Shown here: one piece after another, positions 20,301-29,700 of the stretch
How the letters are laid out: each line of letters begins with the position of its first letter
How positions within the stretch are numbered: the stretch's first letter is position 1
Assembly: GCA_032718475.1 (NCBI GenBank)
Contig: JAUCBJ010007222.1
Coordinates: 1-35,998, forward strand
DNA length: 35,998 bases
Direction of reading: 5' to 3'
DNA from: Nemertoderma westbladi
Lineage: Eukaryota > Xenacoelomorpha > Nemertodermatida > Nemertodermatidae
The notes under the pieces: generated by a model
The model's input: only the letters and a program-made list of their open reading frames with translations
Told to the model about the DNA's origin: nothing
Databases searched by the model: none
Program-made: the position numbers and the translations under genes

Positions 20301-23300
20301 ATTTAAAATATATTTATTAAATAAAATATCGGGGGGCAATTATCCGGGGGGAAATTGTCCGGGGGCAATTGTACTGGGGGCAATTAATTGTCCGGGGGGC
20401 AATAATTGTCCTAGTTCCGTTCCAGGTAGGGGAAGGGAGGTGGCGAGACAATCAAAATGGTACCCCACTGGGGGGGGAATCAATACTCGCAGCTGTACGA
20501 GTAAGTTTGAACATTATCATGTGATATTGCTTCGTGACTGGATCTTGGTTTAAGAATATCCACCCACTATAACCTCACTGCTCCTTCCCCTAAATTAATA
20601 ATATCGTTATTGACTTTACTACCCAGATCTAATTTGCGAGTATATCCCCAGAAAGTCTCGCAGGGACGCAACTATAGTGATACAAAGCAATGGATGGGCC
20701 TGTGACATCTGGCATATATAAAAATAAATTAAACTGGACAAAGTGCCATACTGTATCTGTTTGCATTGTCTGAGACTGGCTACTTTACTTCCTGTTTGCC
20801 TATCATTATATTGATTCCCAGTTTTATCTGGCAGAATTACGTAATCTTTTAATTTGCTCTCTATTTAATTACCGCTAGTTTTTGGTTTCAGCAGTAATCC
20901 AATAGCATACCGCAATGTATTACCGGTACTTTAGTGATTTTATGTGTGATTTTATCTCACTGTAAACAAAACGGATACACTTTGTGTCATGGGCTGGAAA
21001 AATCCGCAGAATTTACCAGTAATGGTGCAAAGTGCAAATAACCTCATTAAAGTATTTATCAGGAGTTCCAGTTACTTACATAATATGCGGGTGTTAGAGG
21101 ATTATTAGAGGGATGTCGCTAAAGTCATATTTTTGACATCCGCTCGGATTCGGATGTCTATTAAATCTTACATATTTTTGCCTGACCTCCCTTTATAAAT
21201 ATTCTCCAAAATTTTTAATATTCTTATCTTTATCCTTATATTAATATTAGTATTAATATTAGTATTCCCCATATTCAAACAAGAGTCTAAGGTTATAGAA
21301 CAGAATAGGACATATTCTAACAATAATATATCAAACAAAATTATCGCCACCAGTGCTAATTCTTCATGCACCAGGACATAATGGATTTACTTCTGGCAAA
21401 GTTGTTATCCAATCTAGTAAGAAATAGTTTTGATTATTTTATATTTTGATAATTTAAGTTAAAAGCAAAAAATTTAAGACAAAAAATAATAATTATTTAA
21501 ATTTTAATTGAGTGTTTATCGTTGGATATTTATGGTATATAATTTGCGACAGTAAATACAGCCAGCCGGGACTGTAATAATTCAATAGAAATATACTTAT
21601 CAAATAAATTGTAACAATTGAAGAATGTTTTTTCTCCGAAAGGCTAAGTCTACACATATTATAGTGAGTATAGTATAGTAAACCGCACTACTATAAACCC
21701 ACCCCTAGAATTAATACTACCTAGCTACCGTTTAACCGTTATTACTTCTCTGGATGTAACACAACAGTACAATGTACATTTGTTTATATCTTGTCTCAAG
21801 GAATTTCCCTCCCAAATTATTACCTTATCGTTTCGTGTTTTCCACGAATATGTTAATTAATATAATATGATATTATAGTGATATCAGTGTTACTGGAAAC
21901 CGAAACCTGGTCTGGTACATTGCATAGTCTCAGTATAGATTGATCTACTGCTGAAATCTCCCTACTTTAATTAATGCTTTGTATTATAATATATCCATTA
22001 CCAAACACTTCGTGCCATTTCCATATATTACTTTTATAAAGCAGAAGATTTCATTAACATTAAAAGTCTCCCTCAGATTCATCCACTGCGAAAGTCTCCC
22101 TTTATCTACTATAGTACTTGGGAGCGTCTCCCTCGAGATTGTTACACTGCAGCAGCAGAAGCCTCCATTAACTAGTTTAACCGAAATTAAGCCGCTGTTA
22201 ACTAACGTTATTTCTCTAAGATAAGGTTGTGCAACAGACAACTTATAATTCCAATGTATAATTATATTATAAAGACTTGTGTTTCGGGGGTTGCAATGTA
22301 ATCTTAAATCTAATTCTTTAATCTTTTATAGAGGTCGGGAAATTGTATGGGCCATTTACCGTGGCTGATTGTGGCCACTTAATTTCAGTTTTTTCATATT
22401 TGTCACCCGCGTGACAATTATTTATCACCCGGGTGACAATTATTTATCACCCGGGTGACAATTATTTATCACCCGGGTGACAATTATTTATCACCGGGTG
22501 ACACTTATTTATCACCCGGGTGACAATTATTTATCACCCGGGTGACAATTATTTATCACCCGGGTGACAATTATTTATCACCCGGGTGACAATTATTTAT
22601 CACCCGGGTGACAATTATTTATCACCCGGGTGACAATTATTTATCACCCGGGTGACAATTATTTATCATCCGGGTGACAATTATTTATCACCCGGGTGAC
22701 AATTATTTATCACCCGGGTGACAATTATTTATCACCCGGGTGACAATTATTTATCACCCGGGTGACAATTATTTATCATCCGGGTGACAATTATTTATCA
22801 CCCGGGTGACAATTATTTATCACCCGGGTGACAATTATTTATCACCCGGGTGACAATTATTTATCACCCGGGTGACAATTATTTATCACCCGGGTGACAA
22901 TTATTTATCACCCGGGTGACAATTATTTATCACCCGGGTGACAATTATTTATCATCCGGGTGACAATTATTTATCACCCGGGTGACAATTATTTATCACC
23001 CGGGTGACAATTATTTATCACCCGGGTGACAATTATTTATCACCCGGGTGACAATTATTTATCACCCGAGTGACAAATACTGGTGTTTTTCAGCAATCAA
23101 TCTTTATCCCTACAGTATCATTATTTTCTTGCAGTGTCTGATCTGTCTGTCTGTATATTCAAGTGGTACAGTATTTCTTATTCATCATGAGTCTAATTGA
23201 TAACGTTATTGAACGGTATTTCTGGTTGGGATTTAACTACAGTGAAATAGCACATCTTGTCAAAAAGGCATAAATATTTCTTCACGAACGATTCGACGTA

Positions 23301-26241
23301 GGTTGAATTCGTCAGGTCATACACGGATTTTAGTTAGATCCATTCGATTTTGATGCTATTGTTAGTGTTCTTGAAGTAGAATCCTTCAATCGGAAAACAG
23401 CGGGCTATAGACAATTGCAACGCATTCTGATGGATGACTACCATCTGTTTGCACCGCGAAAGGTAGTTGCATTAATATTGAAAATTGTAGACGTAACTGG
23501 TAGAATATCTCGAATCGGAAATAAACTCACAAGGCGAACTTACTTTTCGAAGGGGCCGAATTTTTTATTGCACATTGATGGTTGGGATAAACTGAAACCA
23601 TTTGGATTGACAGTGCACGGATCTGTGGATGGATATAGTCGAAAGATTGTTTGAAGCGTCGTTGTTAGAAGCCTCACATTGTTAGAAGCGATAAAGGCAC
23701 CGAAAATGTTAACGTCGAAGCAATACATCGATATTTCAGATCCTTCAATGATGAACAATTATTACAGAAGTGCTCAGTATTTATTTTTTATTTATTTATT
23801 TATCAGTGCTCAGTAAGTATTTATAAAAAAAAATTGCAGTGAACTAAAGAAAAAAAGTGAATTAAAAGTTAAATACGTACATTTGGGTTTAATTTATATT
23901 CATAAATGACATCACTGTCATAAGGGGGGCGGGGTGTGGGGGGGGGGGGTGGGTGGCTGTATCCTCTGACATATTCTCATAACTGAGCCTCGTGCTGCGC
24001 GAAGGACCCACAAATGTTTTTCAACTGTAACCGGGTATCTTTTACCTGATATTATAACACTGTTTTTAAACAATATAAGCAATAATTCCGTTTAAAATAA
24101 CAGTTATTTATATGACAAATTAATAAAATTACGAACAAACAATCACGAAAACTGACCGATATTACAAAGAAAAATATTTATTGATGATTTAAAAATTATA
24201 ATCTAATCATGTATATAAGTGTAGAGGTACAGTGTTCTAACAGTTAATTGCAATATCTAAACAGTTATATTGTCTAAACTAACAGTAATACAGTATTCTC
24301 AAGGCAATGCAAACCCCAATGTATTCAACATATCCTCCATGAGACGGTCACAGAATACTTTGCTGGGCCCCAACAAATAACGGCCATTTATCGGAAAATG
24401 AATTGTTAACGCACATGTGTCCGCATGTACACGTCTTGCGCAATCTGATGTACGGTAAAATTCTAACTTTCATTCACCTGAAAAAATAGGAAACCGAGAC
24501 CCCGAACCGAACTGAAGCACAACACGCAAAGTAAGTGTGATTGAATTAATCCCTCCTTTGAGCAAGTCATTGACATCGGCTTTCATCGACATTACGTATT
24601 TACATGGATGTACCGGTTCCATGAACTACAGTATAAAGTATACAGTTACCACCCTTTGCAGAATTGTCACTCGGGTGATAAATAATTGTCACCCGGGTGA
24701 CAAATAATTGTCACCCGGGTGATAAATAATTGTCACCCGGGTGATAAATAATTGTCAACTGTGTGACAAATAATTGTCACCCGGGTGATAAATAATTGTC
24801 ACCCGGGTGACAAATAATTGTCATCCGCGTGACAAATAATTCTCACCCGGGTAATAAATAATTGTCACCCGGGTGATAAATAATTGTCACCCGGGTGATA
24901 AATAATTGTCACCCGGGTGATAAATAATTGTCACCCGGGTGATAAATAATTGTCACCCGGGTGATAAATAATTGTCACCCGGGTGATAAATAATTGTCAC
25001 CCGGGTGACAAATATAAAAAATCTGAAATTAAGTGGCCACAATCAGCCACGGTAGCCATTTGACATGCATTTATTTTTAATATGTAATGAATGACATTAT
25101 TGATGTAACAATGTATTGATTGGCAAGCTGTGTTGTTCGAGGTGTTTGTTATTGTACAGTTATAATAGGAAGGGATCTAGGGGTCTTAACCTCGAATGAT
25201 AAGTTTATTTTACCGAAAATAACTTATCTTTTATGGAAGCAATTTTAGGACTAATCCCATCACATGCTTATTACTTTTTAACCGGGTAGTGTAAAATTTA
25301 GGAATCGTAATTTTTATTGAAATAAATATCTCATATCTCGAATGACATTATGTCCGGTTTACTGCAACCGACTTTTCAAAGACGTAGTTCGCTTGTAATG
25401 ATAACCGCTAAATATCTCCACGTCCTCAAAAATAACAAATCAAATACTAAGTGTTTATAAATATATAAAAGTAAAATGTTAAGTTTAATAGTTATAAAAT
25501 TATGTAAAGTGGTTATCATAGAAAAGTACAACAAACGAACTGAATCTTTCAATGTGGGTAGTGGGATGTCGGGAAAGTAGTAGAATAAGAAAATGTAACC
25601 AATCAGTATCCTATCCGCTCACCCGTTAACTACTAACTGTGATATTTTCATTATTGCAACATGAACATATTCATATATATTTTTACAACAGAAGCTTCCA
25701 TTAATTTTGGAATTGTCTCCCTCAAGATTGTTCCACTTCGGAAGCCTCCCTCCATTAACTAAATACTTTTTTTTAACCTCATAAGTCTCATTTATTTACA
25801 TAGATAATAAAAACTGTACAAAAAATTCAGATAATATTAAATAATACCCACCACCAGCTGACGTTACTAGGCATTAGGCAACAAATGAAATGTAAGATGG
25901 AGATGAGCGGCATCAATTAACCGTTAACTAATCCTTTGTATTGTCTCCCTCTAGATTGTTCCACTGCGGAAGTCTCCACCTACCACGCGCGGGTGTGCGA
26001 GAACCTCGACTACGTCCTCTACACGGCGGCCCCGGACGGCCACACCGAAGGGCCACTGAAGCTGGTCGGGCGTCTGGGTCTCCCGTCGTCAGCCGTGGTC
26101 GTCGCAGCGGGCGGACTCCCCAACCGGAAACACGGGAGCGACCACCTCCCGCTGGTCGCCAAGTTCGCGATCAGCAACGAACCAACGGGTCGGGGGATGT
26201 CCCACGCCGAGGGCCGTAAGAAACGCACGATCACGCTGTAA
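13285..26241 (+). CDS. angel: Angel-like endonuclease/exonuclease/phosphatase-family protein (five coding exons)
   Basis: Member of the CCR4/Angel branch of the EEP superfamily, Mg-dependent enzymes acting on RNA 3' ends; vertebrate ANGEL2 removes 2',3'-cyclic phosphates. Exons 13285-14358, 18192-18751, 18901-19067, 19208-19354 and 25955-26241 all have GT-AG borders and join in phase to 2235 bases (744 codons plus stop). Residues 1 to about 225 are low-complexity and Ser/Pro-rich. The catalytic domain follows: FNVLSQDLMETNGNLY, DIVCLQEVNEVHF, ANTHLLFNPKRGDVKLSQL, LLCGDLSASPTSPLY, LDYVLYT and finally GSDHLPLVAKF. The catalytic Glu, Asp and His are present, but the Asn of GDxN is Ser422. A long insertion between the GDxN block and the C-terminal block includes an eIF4E-binding-like motif in exon 3. 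Start chosen at CACCATGA, the first ATG of the frame; the frame has no earlier ATG. Whether it is closer to ANGEL1 or ANGEL2 cannot be decided here. Confidence 0.9.
15954..15985. repeat. 32-bp perfect palindrome
   Basis: Two inverted GTAACACACGTAAC boxes meet head to head with no spacer, giving a perfect 32-bp palindrome centred on CATG. It lies in the left arm of the hairpin transposon. Confidence 0.85.
16062..16525. mobile_element. TTAA-flanked element inserted at the dyad of the hairpin
   Basis: Bounded by TTAA at 16058-16061 and 16526-16529. Left end GGGCGATTCA, right end (reverse strand) GGGGGATTCACACTGG; an internal copy of the left end, GGGCGATTCACACGGG, starts at 16350 after another TTAA. 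TTAA duplication is shared by piggyBac and Kolobok elements. It is non-coding. Confidence 0.6.
18192..18751 (+). CDS. angel: Angel-like gene, coding exon 2
   Basis: Preceded by a pyrimidine-rich CCCTCACAG acceptor and followed by GAGAA|GTGAGT. Carries ANTHLLFNPKRGD and the GDLSASP block. Its second half is a charged, Ser-rich insertion ending in an acidic DEEDEVVDPDPE run. The exon itself opens with GTGAGTAAA, a consensus donor. Confidence 0.88.
18901..19067 (+). CDS. angel: Angel-like gene, coding exon 3 with eIF4E-binding-like motif
   Basis: Acceptor CCGTTTACAG, donor GGGGAAA|GTGAGT. Completes a Lys codon begun in exon 2. Residues 567-573 read YSREFLL, a match to the YxxxxL-hydrophobic eIF4E-binding consensus, preceded by the basic KPKRV as in eIF4G-type motifs. 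Human ANGEL1 is reported to bind eIF4E through such a motif. Confidence 0.82.
19208..19354 (+). CDS. angel: Angel-like gene, coding exon 4
   Basis: Acceptor CTCCTGTAG, donor GATG|GTAAGT. Encodes an acidic stretch and then RHKLRFLSAFEHHLVD, which matches the family segment preceding the final catalytic block. Like exon 2, it starts with a donor-like GTGAGG. Confidence 0.82.
19866..20412. mobile_element. possible inverted-repeat element with GGGGGCAATTGTCC words
   Basis: GGACAATTTGCCCCCAATTA at about 19873 faces several GGGGGCAATTGTCC-like words at 20330-20412. An outer pair GACGGAACT (about 19546) and AGTTCCGTTCC (about 20411) may mark the true ends. No target duplication was found. Confidence 0.35.
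22055..22170 (+). repeat. two copies of the exon 5 border repeat
   Basis: Copies near 22066-22100 and 22118-22170 share GTCTCCCTC, AGATT, CCACTGCG and AAGTCTCCC/AAGCCTCCATTAACT with the splice acceptor and start of exon 5 at 25940-25980. A further copy lies at 25712-25762. Confidence 0.6.
22405..23074 (+). repeat. left subterminal array, about 30 units of 22 bp
   Basis: The unit is the 12-bp palindrome TCACCCGGGTGA followed by CAATTATTTA. Units are nearly identical; a few have CATCCGG or a one-base loss. It begins inside the terminal inverted repeat of the transposon. Confidence 0.95.
23187..23800 (+). pseudogene. decayed IS3/integrase-like transposase
   Basis: Begins at an ATG at 23187. 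Stops and frame changes interrupt it, notably near 23270 and a TGA at 23652-23654. Recognisable pieces in order are an N-terminal helix-turn-helix-like region, an AGYRQLQRIL stretch matching the GYR segment of IS3-family HTH_21 domains, GPNFLLHIDGWDKLKPFG with the first catalytic Asp, SVDGYSRKIV, and, in another frame near 23690, DKGTEN with the second Asp. The segment between the last two is shortened and the region with the catalytic Glu is missing, so it cannot be active. Confidence 0.7.
24666..25013 (-). repeat. right subterminal array, about 16 units of 22 bp
   Basis: The same 22-bp unit as the left array in reverse orientation, with more sequence variation (for example CAACTGTG, CATCCGCG and a CTCACC unit) in its inner half. 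It runs into the right terminal inverted repeat. Confidence 0.95.
25712..25762 (+). repeat. third copy of the exon 5 border repeat
   Basis: ATTGTCTCCCTCAAGATTGT is almost identical to the exon 5 acceptor region, which differs by CTCTAG instead of CTCAAG. It is followed by CCACTTCGGAAGCCTCCCTC. It lies about 225 bases upstream of exon 5 in intron 4 and contains an AAG rather than a TAG at the splice point. Confidence 0.65.
25955..26241 (+). CDS. angel: Angel-like gene, last coding exon
   Basis: Acceptor TCTCCCTCTAG, stop TAA at 26239-26241. Encodes the last catalytic block, with LDYVLYT and GSDHLPLVAKF containing the catalytic His, and a short basic tail (RKKRTITL). Its first 30 bases belong to a repeat family also found at 22055, 22118 and 25712. 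Confidence 0.87.
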
Positions 26242-26592
26242 CAGGGAGGGGGGAATTCAGTCCCAACTAATTGGTGCTGCGCTACTAGTATACGCGCTGG
26301 CTTGCTGCCCCCCCCCCCCCCCCCCCACACGATCATGGTAAAACTAAAAACTCGTCGCCGAATAACACCGTAAGATACTTACGTTTTATTATTCGAATTA
26401 GTTGAATTCTTTATTTCACGATGTTCGCCACAGTTATTGTTTTGGTCGTTTATAAACGTAAATAGTTTCGATGAATTTTTATAACTACCCGCAACTCCAA
26501 TATCGTCAGTTTTTATATTCTATCTCTATTAAAGGGAATTTCAATAAGTTGATTGTGGAAATAACGCTGGAAATACTAAATATTACAGACTA

Positions 26593-26598
26593 AATAAA
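26593..26598 (+). terminator. candidate poly(A) signal of the Angel-like gene
   Basis: AATAAA about 350 bases after the stop codon, in AT-rich DNA and about 145 bases before the 45-bp array begins. A run of 19 C lies between, at 26308-26326. No cleavage site can be proven. Confidence 0.4.
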
Positions 26599-26741
26599 TA
26601 CAGTATTTTTTTCGCGCATTTTTAACAAGCCGTGTTGCCTCTAAAGAGGATTGGAGTTGAATAAGCATTTTTCTTTATAGATAATATTATAAAAAGCGTT
26701 CAATAATAATATATAGTTGGTTGGTAAGAATTAGTGCCACT

Positions 26742-29700
26742 AAATCTCCCGTTCGCTACGGATGTCCGTCCCTGTAGGTCCCTTGTAAATCTCCCGTTCG
26801 CTACGGATGTCCGTCCCTGTAAGTCCCTTGTAAATCTCCCGTTCGCTACGGACGTCCGTCCCTGTAGGTCCCCTGTAAATCTCCCGTTCGCTACGGATGT
26901 CCGTCCCTGTAAGTCCCCTGTAAATCTCCCGTTCGCTACGGATGTCCGTCCCTGTAGGTCCCCTGTAAATCTCCCGTTCGCTACGGATGTCCGTCCCTGT
27001 AAGTCCCCTGTAAATCTCCCGTTCGCTACGGACGTCCGTCCCTGTAGGTCCCCTGTAAATCTCCCGTTCGCTACGGATGTCCGTCCCTGTAAGTCCCCTG
27101 TAAATCTCCCGTTCGCTACGGATGTCCGTCCCTGTAGGTCCCCTGTAAATCTCCCGTTCGCTACGGATGTCCGTCCCTGTAGGTCCCCTGTAAATCTCCC
27201 GTTCGCTACGGATGTCCGTCCCTGTAAGTCCCTTGTAAATCTCCCGTTCGCTACGGACGTCCGTCCCTGTAGGTCCCCTGTAAATCTCCCGTTCGCTACG
27301 GACGTCCGTCCCTGTAAGTCCTTTGTAAATCTCCCGTTCGCTACGGACGTCCGTCCCTGTAGGTCCCTTGTAAATCTCCCGTTCGCTACGGACGTCCGTC
27401 CCTGTAGGTCCCTTGTAAATCTCCCGTTCGCTACGGATGTCCGTCCCTGTAAGTCCCTTGTAAATCTCCCGTTCGCTACGGACGTCCGTCCCTGTAGGTC
27501 CCCTGTAAATCTCCCGTTCGCTACGGATGTCCGTCCCTGTAAGTCCCTTGTAAATCTCCCGTTCGCTACGGACGTCCGTCCCTGTAGGTCCCCTGTAAAT
27601 CTCCCGTTCGCTACGGATGTCCGTCCCTGTAAGTCCCTTGTAAATCTCCCGTTCGCTACGGATGTCCGTCCCTGTAAGTCCCTTGTAAATCTCCCGTTCG
27701 CTACGGACGTCCGTCCCTGTAGGTCCCCTGTAAATCTCCCGTTCGCTACGGACGTCCGTCCCTGTAAGTCCCTTGTAAATCTCCCGTTCGCTACGGATGT
27801 CCGTCCCTGTAGGTCCCTTGTAAATCTCCCGTTCGCTACGGACGTCCGTCCCTGTAAGTCCCTTGTAAATCTCCCGTTCGCTACGGATGTCCGTCCCTGT
27901 AAGTCCCTTGTAAATCTCCCGTTCGCTACGGACGTCCGTCCCTGTAAGTCCCTTGTAAATCTCCCGTTCGCTACGGACGTCCGTCCCTGTAAGTCCCTTG
28001 TAAATCTCCCGTTCGCTACGGATGTCCGTCCCTGTAAGTCCCTTGTAAATCTCCCGTTCGCTACGGACGTCCGTCCCTGTAAGTCCCTTGTAAATCTCCC
28101 GTTCGCTACGGATGTCCGTCCCTGTAAGTCCCTTGTAAATCTCCCGTTCGCTACGGACGTCCGTCCCTGTAAGTCCCTTGTAAATCTCCCGTTCGCTACG
28201 GATGTCCGTCCCTGTAAGTCCCTTGTAAATCTCCCGTTCGCTACGGATGTCCGTCCCTGTAAGTCCCTTGTAAATCTCCCGTTCGCTACGGACGTCCGTC
28301 CCTGTAAGTCCCTTGTAAATCTCCCGTTCGCTACGGATGTCCGTCCCTGTAAGTCCCTTGTAAATCTCCCGTTCGCTACGGACGTCCGTCCCTGTAAGTC
28401 CCTTGTAAATCTCCCGTTCGCTACGGACGTCCGTCCCTGTAAGTCCCTTGTAAATCTCCCGTTCGCTACGGATGTCCGTCCCTGTAAGTCCCTTGTAAAT
28501 CTCCCGTTCGCTACGGACGTCCGTCCCTGTAAGTCCCTTGTAAATCTCCCGTTCGCTACGGATGTCCGTCCCTGTAAGTCCCTTGTAAATCTCCCGTTCG
28601 CTACGGATGTCCGTCCCTGTAAGTCCCTTGTAAATCTCCCGTTCGCTACGGACGTCCGTCCCTGTAAGTCCCTTGTAAATCTCCCGTTCGCTACGGATGT
28701 CCGTCCCTGTAAGTCCCTTGTAAATCTCCCGTTCGCTACGGACGTCCGTCCCTGTAAGTCCCTTGTAAATCTCCCGTTCGCTACGGACGTCCGTCCCTGT
28801 AAGTCCCTTGTAAATCTCCCGTTCGCTACGGATGTCCGTCCCTGTAAGTCCCTTGTAAATCTCCCGTTCGCTACGGACGTCCGTCCCTGTAGGTCCCTTG
28901 TAAATCTCCCGTTCGCTACGGACGTCCGTCCCTGTAAGTCCCTTGTAAATCTCCCGTTCGCTACGGACGTCCGTCCCTGTAAGTCCCTTGTAAATCTCCC
29001 GTTCGCTACGGACGTCCGTCCCTGTAGGTCCCGTTCGCTACGGACGTCCGTCCCTGTAAGTCCCTTGTAAATCTCCCGTTCGCTACGGATGTCCGTCCCT
29101 GTAAGTCCCTTGTAAATCTCCCGTTCGCTACGGACGTCCGTCCCTGTAAGTCCCTTGTAAATCTCCCGTTCGCTACGGACGTCCGTCCCTGTAAGTCCCT
29201 TGTAAATCTCCCGTTCGCTACGGATGTCCGTCCCTGTAAGTCCCTTGTAAATCTCCCGTTCGCTACGGATGTCCGTCCCTGTAAGTCCCTTGTAAATCTC
29301 CCGTTCGCTACGGATGTCCGTCCCTGTAAGTCCCTTGTAAATCTCCCGTTCGCTACGGATGTCCGTCCCTGTAAGTCCCTTGTAAATCTCCCGTTCGCTA
29401 CGGACGTCCGTCCCTGTAGGTCCCGTTCGCTACGGACGTCCGTCCCTGTAGTCCCTTGTAAATCTCCCGTTCGCTACGGATGTCCGTCCCTGTAAGTCCC
29501 TTGTAAATCTCCCGTTCGCTACGGACGTCCGTCCCTGTAGTCCCTTGTAAATCTCCCGTTCGCTACGGATGTCCGTCCCTGTAAGTCCCTTGTAAATCTC
29601 CCGTTCGCTACGGATGTCCGTCCCTGTAAGTCCCTTGTAAATCTCCCGTTCGCTACGGATGTCCGTCCCTGTAAGTCCCTTGTAAATCTCCCGTTCGCTA

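Larger units (their letters stand above)
22357..25054 (+). mobile_element. 2.7-kb DNA transposon with IS3/integrase-like transposase remnant
   Basis: Direct repeat GCCATT at 22351-22356 and 25055-25060 flanks terminal inverted repeats of about 50 bp that begin TACCGTGGCTGATTGTGGCC. Inside each end lies a tandem array of a 22-bp palindromic unit, in opposite orientations. The centre holds a decayed transposase. The 6-bp duplication and IS3-like transposase suggest an IS3EU-type element; the name is an inference. Confidence 0.75.
19355..25954 (+). other. intron 4 of the Angel-like gene
   Basis: 6.6 kb, by far the longest intron. Holds a degenerate inverted-repeat segment (about 19545-20425), the 22-bp arrays with the integrase-like transposon, and copies of the exon 5 border repeat. 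The rest, notably 20430-22050 and 25061-25700, is AT-rich with nothing recognised. Confidence 0.75.

Noticed and set aside
22405-25013. CRISPR-like arrays
   Set aside because: Units are contiguous 22-mers without distinct spacers, the two arrays are inverted parts of one transposon, and the DNA is eukaryotic.
26734-29070. 778-codon open frame of 15-residue repeats as a secreted or structural repeat protein
   Set aside because: It begins with GTG, has no ATG in the frame, and is open only because the 45-bp satellite unit lacks stops in that frame; a 32-bp unit ends it by chance.
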